Below the pieces are notes generated by a model. The model ran no database searches, had not been told where the DNA came from, and saw only the letters and a list, made by a program, of their open reading frames with translations. From the NCBI GenBank assembly GCA_020055645.1, contig CM034548.1, forward strand, positions 8,370,001 through 8,434,000: a stretch of 64,000 nucleotides of DNA, read 5' to 3'. Origin of the DNA: Tomocerus qinae. Lineage: Eukaryota; Arthropoda; Collembola; Entomobryomorpha; Tomoceridae. Numbering within the stretch: position 1 is the first letter of the stretch; each line of letters starts with the position of its first letter. Below are positions 51,750-64,000 of the stretch, one piece after another. The translations under genes were made by a program, and so were the position numbers.

Positions 51750-54700
51750 AAGTACTCTCCTCCATATTTGCATTTAAGTCAAATATCAATGCTGATGACA
51801 ATTCACTTATCCCAAATCATGAGAAATTATTTAAATCACACCATTATGACACAGAACAGCACACATGACACAAAAACCAAACATTGACAATTCATTTTCA
51901 AGTTTCACCAAAACCATTTCGATATTTATTACTCTAACCCTCTATCTACAAAAAAAATTGGAGAATTTGCGAGGAACTCAAAATTAATACTCAGATTTTG
52001 ATAGTCTAGCTCAGTAACTGGATACCGTAGAAAACTTTGAACAATGATTCCAGTTGGATGGAAAATTTTGTAATTAGAGGGTTTATCTTGGTTTATAAAA
52101 CTGAAAATTTAGAAATTATTTTTTAAAGTTGTATGAGGAAAAGGATGAAACGAAGGACCAAAATATTTCGATCCATCATGTGCAGACAAATACTAATTGA
52201 GGACTTAAATACATATTTCATTAATCACGATAGATTCATGAGAATCAAGATATCTCAATATGTAGGTATCAACAAAATTAAAAGCCCATAGCTACTGATT
52301 CTCAAAGTTATTCACTTTTCTTATCCGGATATTGAAACTTGAATATCCTTGTGAAGACGCACAGATTAGTTAACAAATAAGACAACGGGTCGGTTACTAA
52401 TGCACAATGTCGTGTGTAGTTACTGATACCTATAAGTCATGGGAAGAACAGTGTATTAATGAAATAAATAGGGGAGTATAAATCATTATAGAATTATTCG
52501 GCCTACAGATTAAATTTAGTCGCCCGCAGCTTACATTTTAAACTGAACTTCGCAAAATTACTTAGGAATTACATACAATCGTTCTAAAGGATATCATTTG
52601 AAATATTACAATTATGTTGGTTACGTATTGACAAATATTCTTCACTCCGTTAGGTCTGTGTTCATTTTTTCTGTATAGTTCAACTCACATTACTATAGAA
52701 ACAACCATTTTAATTTCAATTGCACATTAATGATTTAAAATATGCAATTTATAGCACTTTTAAATGCAAATCAATTTATAATGCACAGCAATTTAAAGTT
52801 TACTTGTAAATCTACAAAATATTTTAGCTTTGCATTGCATGTCACAGCCAGTAGATTCTTATTTTTGTCTAGAACGCATATTGCATGAACTATCAATATT
52901 ATTTTAAGTAGAGTAATTCACTAAAAGCGAACGACAGTACATAAGTTAGTCTTAATGAGATGTTACTTGCATCTAGTCTCTTTTCAGGTAGAACAAATAT
53001 AGAAGTATCATAGAATTGTTAGTATAGTGAAATGAGAGTCTATGGAAATTGTTTTACAAGCCACAACTAACATACAAACACTACATTTGAGAGAGATCTT
53101 ACTTACTGTCAGTTACAAACAAGCACTATACGATGCATATGTACTACGACATGGTAAAATACTCAACCCACATACTACATACAAATACACACTATCATGA
53201 TTTAATTATGCTATGCATATTACAATACAAATGAATACATTTTCTGTATTTGGCATGAATACATACCCAACACAAAATAACATGACTATCAATCAACTTA
53301 TGAGAATTTACATGAAAATTGAAGCACAATGTAGTAGAAGAATGTAATTTAAAAAAGAAAGATATAAAACGGCACAGCACTACAAAGAAACAACTAACCA
53401 CTTGGGACCATTTGTGACAGAAAGGACAACAAGATAAAATACCTAATCAAAATTGATGAAGGGAAAAAGTATAAAATTGACAACAATAAAATTCACAGCA
53501 TATACATTTCATAAATATCGCACTAATATTTACTAGTATATCAGTCTGTACTGTACTGTCCTAGACTACTTGCGTACTAAATGTAAGTATGTACTGTACT
53601 AACTATAAATACAATGTAAACATTCAAACTTAAAATGTATATGTACTTTATCAAACTACGACAATTGTTTAATATACCATATTCGTTACAATTTAGGGCT
53701 TCTGGTATTTCTTTAGGAAAACAGTATTAATACTCCCCTTCTCCCTTTAATTTGAACGACCCTTTTATTTATTCATCCTAACTTTAATGATACTTGTTAA
53801 TCAAAATGAGCTGATAGCAAGAAATTAATTATTCTAGAAAATTGGCAGGTAAGAAATTAATTACCTTAGAAGTAGATTTTCAAACAAAGTTGACCAGGGA
53901 TTTATTTCATGCAGTATTGGGAAGTTTATTGTAATTTATGTATTGTATGATAGCCATGTAACGAATAGGGTATATATAAACACAGGTAGTCCTGAATATA
54001 GCGATGTGCAATTTGGATGCACAACTACACATATATAGACAAAGAAATAAATGATGGTGTAAGTAATGGTACTTAACAATGATCAATTAATCGTCATCAT
54101 TGTTGTATAACTATATAGTAATGTCCCTTTATAAATATTTAATGGACCGTCGAAAGGTTTCGTCAGATACATGACAAACATTTGATGCACTAATTGTACC
54201 GAAAAATTCATAATTTAAGATGGCACGTCAAAACTGTACTTTGCGTGCAATTATAAAAGCCATTCTCGATTCAAAGAGTGTCAACACATAATGAGGATAA
54301 ACTTATTATATGTAAGGCTCTTGTTGAATGGCTAAAAACTACTTTATTTTTGTCAGCTTCTCATTATTATTAGTCTCGCTTTAGAACGGGGCAACGTTAG
54401 CTACATATTAAACCAAAATATGGTCACCATACTAGTGCATAAATGGAAGTTAGTGTAAGGAGATAAGAAAATCAAACAAGAATCGGTATTGATTGATCCA
54501 ACTTTGTCGTGCGGAAACTACAGACCGAGAACTATGTTGGAAACATATGAACATGCCATATTGAAAGGAATTAAATTATTGTGTGGATTAGAAAGAAGCT
54601 AAATATGGCTGCATAGCTTCTTTCTTTTCAACTCAAAATTTCTTCAAAATGGAAAAGCAACTCCATTTTAATTTTTTCATCCATCAGTTCGGAAATTAAT

Positions 54701-56491
54701 GAAATATGCAACATTCGCCAAATTTATTTCTAAAAACGAATTTTGAAACATTTACATGCTTGATTATCTTTATGAAAATATTATTACGACATGCAATTTA
54801 TTATTTTTGTTACATTAATTTTATAATGGTATTATTATGCTATACATTCTAGTTATGATATTTTAGAGAGTTTTGGAACTTGAAATTTAATGTCACGGTT
54901 CTCTAATTCATGAACTGTTGTATGTGTGCAAATGCATTATTAGCATTCTGCTGTAAAGCCCAACTGAAATTGGTGTAAATTATTACATGGACAATTCCTT
55001 CAGTCAATACTTGAATCTGTTTGAAATTTTCTGTCTACTTTACTAATAAATAATAGAGTTATAAATTCATAATGTAAATGTATGTGTAACTTCTTCAATG
55101 TGACGTGTCAAAGTTCGATGTTAAAGCGCGCTTCCTTTCCTACTAGGATATCTATTGATGTTATACTGTCCTACTACATGTTTATTGTCAATACAATGAA
55201 ATGGCTCAAAAAAATCAACAAAAAATAAAAAAACTTATTGCAATGATTTATTTCGCATTCATATTACATACTAAATAATTCACATGGGATAATTCCTGAA
55301 ATCAAAAAGACAATACATATTCCTAGATTGCATTTGCCTGAAATTTCATGAATTTTCTCACCTTTTAATTGGACGGGTTGGAGTGCAGTTAACGATCAAG
55401 TTGAGGGAAAAGTTTTTCTCATTTCACACCAATGGATCTTTTCTACGAGTATAAAACATTTCTGCTAATTAATGCATGTATCTACCTATTAATTACTAAA
55501 TGTGTATACCTATCTCTTTAAATAGAAAGTTTACCATCTATAATTATTAAAGGAGGACTGTCATTTACATGGCCGTTAGGGATGCTCCGATTAGAGGGAG
55601 ACTACTACGTAAAAAGTGGCTATTTAAAGACGGTAATTGTACTTCGTCAAACATTTTCCTTATTTATCCAATGAAGATACTATTTGTGACCTACTCATTT
55701 TATGAACAGTATAATAACTATATATACACAATAGAACATTCACCTTTTCGTCACCGTTTTGATTGCTAACTTGATTTTAATGCACCAAGTAGTACTTATT
55801 GCATTAAATTATGAACTTATTATTAAGTTACTATACTTCTACTACTAATACTATTATAATAATGATGGTAAGTATTTAGCTTTGAGTCAAAAGATTTAGC
55901 CTTGAAGGAAATGAATTATTTATTACATGCGATGTTACATGATTTAACACTTAAAAATTTAAAAATAAGTAAATATTGTCTGTTTGTAACTAAATGACAG
56001 TTAAAACATGAGATAACTTGCAATACTTGACACAATTTTTATTACGATTGTATAGACACATTCGTTGCACCGAGATTGTATTAACTTTGAAATTAATATT
56101 AACTAAATTACCCTTCCCGTAACATTTACATCAGAAAAAAACGTACTTTCAGTACCATAATTTCTGAATCTGACATCTTAAGCAGAGTTAGCAATCTAAC
56201 TCTGTTCTATTCTTAATAGCTTATTTTCTCTACTACATTCATTATATATCAGGAAAGGCAAATTGTCGGTTGACAACACTTACACAAAGTTCAATACAAA
56301 ATAGTTTTATCTGTGAATATAAACGATCCTGATTACGTATGAAAATTTTGTAAATTTTCTTCTGGTTTTGGGAGGATTTCTTAATATCTTACTCATAATA
56401 TGACGAATTCGATATGTTGGGATAACGCTGCGTTGTATTCATATATATATATATGTAGTTATAAAATGGCACCAATTTTTAGAGGCTCACA
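51750..56491. other. convergent 3' region of VMAT and TBC1D22
   Basis: 4.7 kb between the two stop codons, expected to hold both 3' UTRs. Poly(A)-signal candidates are AATAAA at 52463-52468 for VMAT (another AATAAA overlaps the VMAT stop codon itself) and TTTATT at 56038-56043 for TBC1D22 on the minus strand. A short (AT)n run lies at about 56440-56454. No exon seen. Confidence 0.5.
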
Positions 56492-58962
56492 TCAGTGCCA
56501 ATGCTTTGGCGCATTGTCGTATGTATACTTCAGCCGGTACGCTTCCGCAACAATCAAGCTTATATCTGCATTATCCCAATTTTGTGTGGGCAAATTTTGT
56601 AGCAAGAGCATTAATCCCTACAACAGACAAATAATAATCAAAACTCTTCCTTTCCTGCGATTATTGTTAATTAAGATAATAAAATTGATTTATGAATTAG
56701 TGAAAGTATAAGAATAATAAAAACCTGAAAGTCGTTTTGCTTGATCAATTGTTCTCTCCAATGGCGAAGGAATGCGGCACACACGTAAAGGAGGACAGAG
56801 CCACATCCATCGGGCTCGGCTAAATATGTATCCCACAATCTGATTGTACATCTCAGAGGTAGTTCTCTCATCAGTAAATTATTCATCCAACGAAAAGAAA
56901 ACTGAAGGTAGTCTATTTCATGCTTTTGAAGATGATGGTGAAGAAAAGCTGCATAAAAATATTTGATTTCAGTAATCCAGATGATATTTAAATGTATAGT
57001 AACAACATTATAATTATACACTGATTTTAAAAGATGTATTAAGTGAAATAAATCCGTACCGTCTATTCTCTCAATCAGTTCTTTCAATTTCTTCACTTTT
57101 TCTTGGATTCCAGTCTGAGCAAATATATAATTTACTTGAATACTATCTAAGAACTTTGACATACACCAGTAGGAGTCCGCTTCAATATTGTTACGCTCTT
57201 CTTCTTGAAGCTTACTGACGTCAAACGTTTCTACCTCAACATCTGTAATATATATTGATTGACAAGTAGGCATTGACGTCTGGTGAGTTAATCAGAATGG
57301 AAGATAAAAAATACCAATCATTTACCATGCGTAAGCACTTCTTCAAGGAAGACAACGAAAAACGGAGTGACAAGGTCGTTCATTCCTTGTACATATCCCG
57401 ATGCTGGATGACGAATGGCCCAAATAAATAAAATTCGCTCAAACATTTCCTGAACGACAGTTTGTTGAAATAAAGCTATTAAAGGACACATACGAGGAAT
57501 GTCGATATGAATCTGTAACATGATGAACAAATATGGTTAAAGTACTTAAAATACGTTTCCTTGGCAACATGCAGAGAAATAGTGACATAAATTGGTTATT
57601 GGTTGTACATCCTAGTCACTACGTTCTAAAGAATAGTTATTCATTTCCATGGCTAAAAAATATATCGTAGTTGTGTTTCAGGTATTACTTGTCTGAAAGT
57701 GTCTTGATGAGACTCATCTAATCTAGAGTCGTAGTACTGCTGCACACAATTCCAGTATTCCTCTCGCTTTCGATCAAGTACCTGTTTTCGTCTATCAACA
57801 TTGGCTGGCAAATAACCCTACATTAAATAATAAAACAAATAATTATTTAGCCCACCACTTTATTGCACTTGCAAAAATTAATTATGGAATGGTCCCTAAA
57901 TCAAATTATAATTTCCTTACAGCTAATAATTTCCAAGTTGTTCCACGAACAGATACAGGTAAACCGGAATAACTGAGAGACTGTAACTCTTTTAAATCTG
58001 TACTGCTTGTCCCCTCCAGCAAATTACGAATCTTCTCTGCTTTTCCTTTCTCTCTTTCAGTTTCTATAAGTAAATTATAACTCAAACACTGAGAAACAAC
58101 TTCAGAATAATAAAAACTGGGATTATATGTTATTAATGTCGCATAATGTCAGACTTACCATTTCGGCAAATTACTTTTGGCTTAGAGACATTGTTCCTTA
58201 AAGCACCAGGCACTGGATGAATATCAGAATTCCGACTCATGGAGCATTCAGTGTAAGATGATGATACTTCATGATTACCGGCATCTGATTCGTAATTAAT
58301 TTTTTTCAGTTATTTAATTTTATCAAAACAAATAATCAAAGTACATGAAATATTTACCAAAGTGATTGTTAAAGTCATGATTTGGACCCGAATTACTGGC
58401 ACTGTTTGAGTTTTTAGATCGCGATGTCACATGTACAGTTGGATGGACCCTTCCTTCAGGTAAGCTAGGTGATTGTTGTGATGTACCGCTACTTCGATGG
58501 CTATTGATGACACTTAAGGCAGTGGATTGAGCGACCTTCTTACTGATTTTCACATCTGTTACCATAAATACAGTATTAATATCACCAAAAAGTAAATAGA
58601 ATCAACTGAGTAATATTTTAGTTGGTATAATTAGCAATGTTTGCTGATTTAATAGAATTACCTGATGACATGGAAGCAAATTCGTCATCTTCAATGTCCC
58701 ACGCATCTCTGACACTGTCTTGGAAATCTTGGAACGAAGAATTTCCTCCTGTTGGTTTTGTTTTCCCCCATGTGGAACTTTCTTTGTGGGGACTCGGTCT
58801 GCAAAACAGTATTTATATCATACAATAATAACTCTTACAAAAGAACTCATGAATAAATATTGAATATTACCTTCCAGGGACTGTTTTGCTGTTTTTCTTC
58901 CAAAATGACATGGTATTGTCCACATGATTAGCACTGTTACCACCTCCTCCACATTTCTCCAT
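56492..58962 (-). CDS. Tbc1d22: TBC1D22-family Rab GTPase-activating protein, 514 residues, complete
   Basis: Ten coding exons: 58962-58871, 58798-58662, 58555-58358, 58284-58159, 58063-57921, 57817-57689, 57512-57326, 57242-57060, 56948-56725, 56617-56492. All are GT-AG with matching phases; total 1,545 bases including TGA. The N-terminus (MSFWKKNSKTVPGR) and a DAWDIEDDE motif at about 63-71 match the family. Residues about 77-185 are Ser-rich and variable. The TBC domain starts near 218 (LPVSVRGTTWKLLAGYLPAN) and carries both catalytic fingers: Arg282 in IDIPR and Gln317 in GYVQGMND. Further family signatures are FERILFIWAIRHPASGY, EADSYWCMSKFLD, YLQFSFRWMNNLLMRELPLR and VAEAYRLKYTYDNAP. 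The length is close to the roughly 505-517 residues of vertebrate TBC1D22A/B. TBC domains stimulate GTP hydrolysis by Rab proteins; human relatives bind the Golgi protein ACBD3, so a Golgi role is likely here (inference). Confidence 0.95.
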
Positions 58963-59626
58963 TAATTGTCCAGTTTAATAATACAATGGCACAACTAAAA
59001 AGAATCAAGCAATGAAATAAAAGAATATCCTTCTCTCTCAGTCATAAAGTCAGTTTTATACACATCTGTTTAATAGTTTTGAGGTTATTAACCAATGCAA
59101 CACTTTGTGACGTGGAAAGTCAAAATATAAGTTTCCAATAATAATTAAAAGTCAATGCAATATTATTTAAACCGTATGAATAGTTTGAAAATACAATTTT
59201 CTTCCTAGATGTGACTTTGTAATACTCTCTACTCTCTACAAGCAATAAAATTAGCTAACAATCAACAATAAACTTTTAATAGCCTACGTAGTTGAACATT
59301 TTCAATGGGAATATAAAATATGAAATATATTATATATCTGTAGCAGAAATTGCTTTGAAAGTTAAAACTGAACGTGTCCAACAAGAAAATGAACCGGAAA
59401 CTTAATCAATTAATTAGAGTTGTCAATGTACACATAGTATATGTGTATATTTTATCATTTATTACAATCTGTCAGCTCGGTTCTTCTGCTTTGTTGGAAC
59501 CTGATTTGCATTTTGTTCAATAATTCAAAATCCTAGAGATGACACTCAATGACCATTATTAAGAGTTTTAAGTAAACAATTAAAAATAAACAGTTGAAAT
59601 TTAAGCTGAAAAGATAAAACCTTACC
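58871..59626 (-). promoter_or_regulatory. Tbc1d22: probable 5' UTR splice of TBC1D22
   Basis: Upstream of the ATG at 58962, the minus strand shows a clean acceptor (ATTCTTTTTAG) before 58994. A consensus donor (TTCTGAG|GTAAGG) ends a putative non-coding exon at 59626. The first coding exon would then start at 58994 with a 31-base leader. The transcription start is not resolved. Confidence 0.45.
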
Positions 59627-60087
59627 TCAGAATTTAAATTAGTAGAAAACCAATAAAAGAATAGCAACGACCTAACAAACGGTACGGCCACTCCGAATAG
59701 ATAATGCGCATCCAAAATCCAAACTTGAATTTAGTACAATTGACAATGAAAATTAAAGTTTAACTTTTAGAAACTGTGCACAATCAAAAGAAAATTCCTT
59801 GGCCGACTTGTACAAGTGTTTCCTACTCGATTCAATTCATGGCAAAGGACCTTGATTGCGATTTCGGCAGGCAAACACAAAATACAGTTTTTATACTGCT
59901 CTGCAGCTGCACACATAAATGACACTAACATGCCATGTACACATACGGAACACAAACAGATACCTACCCACACGTAAAATCTATTCTGTACTCTACCATA
60001 CTGTAATAATGAATGCTAAAACTCTTGCCTGAAAATCCTCCCGTCGTCTGTCTGTCAGTCTGCCTGGTTTATTCCTATTAGGTATTC

Positions 60088-60280
60088 ATATTATCGTTCC
60101 GCTGCCACAGTTCTCTCTTTGTATTCGAAAGACAATAGATCATATGTTGCAATACAAAGGCTTAACGTCAGCTCAAACTTCGAGTCGAGCAAATCAACGT
60201 GGGAGGTCCATTGTAATGCAACATATGATCCATTGTCTTTCGAATACAAAGAGAGAACTGTGGCAGCGGAACCATAATAT
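60088..60280. repeat. long near-perfect inverted repeat (70-bp arms, 53-bp loop)
   Basis: The left arm 60088-60157 and right arm 60211-60280 are reverse complements at 67 of 70 positions (my hand alignment). The arms contain CCGCTGCCACAGTTCTC and CGAAAGACAAT. A transcript of either strand would fold into one long hairpin. No coding capacity and no flanking duplication are obvious. It lies about 460 bases upstream of the putative TBC1D22 non-coding exon. Confidence 0.93.
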
Positions 60281-63200
60281 CTACACACAGCACCAGTACG
60301 TAAAAGAACAACATGCTATTATTAGGCACTCTTTATACAAAATAGATTACCTTTTCGGCAAATAGATAAATAATAATAATATAATTATACATAACTACGA
60401 TTAGGTAACCTGTAATTACATATTACATACCCCTGCTCTACATACCTGCAATGAAATTTTAACATGCTTTAGGACTGATATAAAATCAACAGTTGCTTTT
60501 GTCGTAGTTTTTATGAACAAAATGGATTTAAGTGCACAATTAGCAAGGGGACAACTCATTCCGTCGTAACGTCAATGCTATTGATATCAAATACATTTTT
60601 CCAGCTTCCTACACTAACATTAAAATGTGTTCTTTATCACAGCTAAGTATCAACAGTGTCAATGCTTTTAATTTAATAATAGACATTTCACAGATTATCT
60701 TGATGTGATGATAAGGTTTTGTAAGATTAACGACAGATTATACAAACATACATTTATTGCTTTCTATCCTTTGGAAAACCGTTGAAATTACAAATATTCA
60801 CGATGAGTTGGTTCTGAGTGCCTGCTATTTAGACATATCTTGAATCTGGAAATGGGATGAGTCTCTGAGACTGATCGATTATTCGACAGTAAATCGCTTT
60901 AGTGGTAACTTGGTACTTGTCTGCAAAAGAAGTAACCAAAGAAGAATGACGTCTGCTGGTGTTTATATTCTTTCAAAACTAATATTTCAATTCAACTCAA
61001 AATGAAAATGGATAAAGAGTACATGCCAAAAAGATAATTGATTATACGGTTTCAACAATGTTTGCATTTTATTTGTAAAGCAAATATTAATATGTATTTT
61101 CCAAAACATTGCTCATGTAAATGTTAATGTCAGTCACCAGATGCGCGTAGTTACACATACGCGTATAGTATTTGTAACTGAAACAAGCTAATTAAACACG
61201 TCCCCATATGAATATGAACCATTAGAAGATAGTACCCCCTACACACTAAAATGTACTCAGTCCCATCCATATAAATTAATTTAAGTGTAACTAAATTGAA
61301 ATTTTGTAGAAATGTGTTTGTGTAAAATTCAACTATTAGTTTCCAATTTACTGTGGAAAACTTTAATCCTCATTAATTTTAAAGTAAAGCCAATCACAAC
61401 ATCATCTAACAGAAGACAAAGGCCTTAGCTTTTGTTTAACACTTTGATTCTTTTCACGTAAATTATGGCCTATACAGCAGTAAGTATTAAGTTATGGCGA
61501 TTCTATAGCTGACTTCACCGTATTTAATTTTATTTATCACCCCAATGTCCCAATTCCATTTGAATGAACATAGTATAGTAGTATCGACACAGATATTTCC
61601 ACAGTCCACAGTCTCAATTTAACCAATTTCAATCCACTCCACAGTCCAAAGTAGTCCAAGAGTCCAACCAAACCATATACCTATTTATACCAAAATAACC
61701 AAACTACCAAACAATCAGATGTATTTTTACTTCTTCTATGCTAACAGTATAGGATAATGTTTTTGTCATTTTGATTGAAATAGATGAACTTCGTATTTTG
61801 CAATTACGCCTACTGTGCAACTCGTTGGCAATGTATCACCCATTTAAAAAAAATGAAGCCTTCATAAAAGAAACAGAAAATATTGATTGCTTTTTTGCAC
61901 ATATATTTACATGTAAAAAGGAGACGCCGAAAGAAAGGTTTTTATAGGGTTCATTTTTCAAGGGGTTAGAGTACCGGGCAGTGTTTTCGATACTATAACA
62001 GAAATCATTGAAGTGGCTCAATAGTTAAAGTTGTTTGAGAGAAAGCACAGGAATAAGCCTCATTTTGTAGTTCTTAATAATATCAATAAGGTAAAGCATC
62101 AGGATTAGAGTGTAAGAAAGAAAAGGGAATCTTTGGGGAAATCCTAAAATCTCCCCAAGGGTCCCAGTTCCATCCCAAATCCATCTTTTCTTTTCAAAAA
62201 CCGCTCCTGGTCTTCCTAGCATTTATTTATGAGAAACCAATGAAACTATTATGGTTGGGTTAATCTCACTTTTGGCTAAATAGCTAGAGCTAGAAAGCTA
62301 TAAATTATTAATTAATAATAAAATTTAATAAAATCCTTCTTCTAAGTTCACCTATAAATATTCGACTGCTACAAACGTAAATAATGTCCTGTAAGCGCTC
62401 TCTACCATTTGTATCTAATTTGTTTTTCCTCTCTTTACTTGGCGCCAGTTTTGTACATGAATTTGATTTCATCTGAAAACCAAAATGTTTTTGCACACAA
62501 AAAGTATTGCTAAATTTACATGAATATTGTGACTCGTATCGTCAATCGTAGTGACATTTTCATAAACACCTTAAACGCGACAACTGTCATTCTGCGTATG
62601 AAAGAGCTAACCTACAACCTACTATCACTATTTACCTTGCAAAAAAACTGTGTATTTAAATTCTGGGGTAAGTAAACTAATGCAGTCTTTTATTACTATT
62701 TTCAAATTGTATTTCATTTATTCTTGAAAATATTTTCCTGGAATGTTAATTATTGAAATTTGAATGTATCATGATTTATACTCTATGTCAACTTGTGCAA
62801 CTTTAAAACCAGTATGTTATTATTAAAATAATAAGAATGAGACTCCTAATTTGCTATGCATTCAGTAATCTGATATTGCTGTAACTGACAACTGAAGAAG
62901 AACTTTGTATTTTTACAAAACTTGAAGAATTAAGGAAAATCTTGAAAGAATTTCAAAGATAAAGTTCAACGTCGCCAAATTAGAAAACTTTATACAAATT
63001 CATAAATTGTCTACGACATCGATATACTAAAATTGTATGCCTATTTTGTGATTCACCTGTGAAATGGACGATTTATTCATTTCAATTACAAGCTTAGGCT
63101 TACGAATAAAAGTGATAATGTATGATTTATAACATTCATCATTTATGTGGATACGGAGTATTGTGATTGCAATTAATGCTTAAAATGAGGGAAGAGCAGC

Positions 63201-64000
63201 TCCGCTTTGGTTTTGTCACTTCGCAGACGATGGATTCAGCTATGCAGTCTATCAACAACCAATTATTACTGATGTCCAAACATTATAAGTTTTTGACATT
63301 TTTGTCTGGTCACTCTTTTTTCCGACAGCCGAAAGTCAACATAGTCGTATCAAAATCCCGACAATCAGCAGCCGAATAAATGGATTAAAATTGGAAACAA
63401 CCACCAACAGCAATACGATTTGCAATATCTGCACTTACACATTTCGTGTGAAATGAACTAATAGTCGTAATTTATTACCGTAAATTAATTTCATATGCAA
63501 GTGAGTTTTGCGTGCTAATTTACTCCGAGACTCCATGGAATAATTGAAATAGTTATTAACTCTATCTAAAAACGATTTTGGACCATTTCGCATATTAAAA
63601 TGCCTTTGAAGGTATATATCTGCTTTAATAATAGAAAAGTGACAATAAAAAAGAAAAGAAAACCCAACTTGGAATTTTCTTAGCGGATTACAAAATTTAT
63701 GCGTTTTTGAATTTATATCCAGTTAATTATGGTAAAGAACAGTGATTAATTAATTGTTAAATTTAGAGAAATTGCTTAGTTTAGATAGATGGAATGTATT
63801 AGATTTTTATTAAGTAGCTTATTAAATCGTTTCCGTCTCTATGTACCAGATGAGACAAAAAGAATTTAAGTGGAGAGGAAGTTGAAGTGTCGCAATCATT
63901 TTGACTATAATTCATTTGAATGCTTTTGTGCTTTAAAACATTTGTATCAAATATCAATAATGTAAATTTTGGTTTGAAACGGTAATTTCAGAAGTAAATG
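60281..64000. other. sequence upstream of TBC1D22 with no supported gene
   Basis: A+T-rich. A low-complexity patch with repeated AGTCCA words lies at about 61595-61670. Open frames at 62025-62222 (minus) and 63167-63379 (plus) have neither splice context nor recognisable motifs. Confidence 0.55.

Noticed and set aside
60091-60365. Open frames on both strands at the hairpin
   Set aside because: The mirror-image frames arise from the inverted repeat itself; no other support.
62025-62222. 65-codon minus-strand frame
   Set aside because: No splice context, no similarity I recognise, and low-complexity neighbours.

Overview
The window is animal nuclear DNA, most likely from an arthropod. It is strongly A+T-rich. 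Its protein-coding parts are spliced genes with GT-AG introns ranging from under 100 bases to more than 8 kb. Protein similarity identifies two genes: a vesicular monoamine transporter (VMAT, SLC18 family) and a TBC1D22-type Rab GTPase-activating protein. No bacterial, viral or CRISPR-type feature was found. All splice models were built by eye from splice-site consensus, codon phase and protein continuity.

Layout. (1) 6-384, plus strand: the last two coding exons of an unrecognised gene whose body lies to the left. (2) 15937-2080, minus strand: a seven-exon gene for a roughly 1,950-residue protein. It is Lys/Glu-rich with a long charged helical stretch, has Pro/Ala-rich and 10-residue repeat segments, and ends in one membrane span with a short Pro-rich tail. 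I cannot name its family. A possible non-coding first exon and TATA promoter lie near 18.1-18.3 kb. (3) 38179-51749, plus strand: VMAT. It has two alternative first coding exons, each encoding a complete version of membrane span 1, followed by ten shared exons. A candidate core promoter and 5' non-coding exon lie at 25.05-25.64 kb. (4) 58962-56492, minus strand: a complete ten-coding-exon TBC1D22 gene of 514 codons, with a probable upstream non-coding exon ending at 59626.

Genes 1 and 2 converge, as do genes 3 and 4. The 16-25 kb stretch and the large VMAT introns contain no exon I can support. They hold repeats: a 59-bp tandem duplication, a 21-bp degenerate tandem array, a small terminal-inverted-repeat element inside VMAT, and a nearly perfect 70-bp-arm hairpin upstream of TBC1D22.

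Functionally, VMAT loads monoamines into secretory vesicles and TBC1D22 probably regulates Rab GTPases at the Golgi. Nothing in the sequence shows that these neighbours work together. The most interesting points are the duplicated, mutually exclusive VMAT TM1 exons, the uncharacterised tail-anchored protein with echoing TPKW motifs at both ends, and the young hairpin element.
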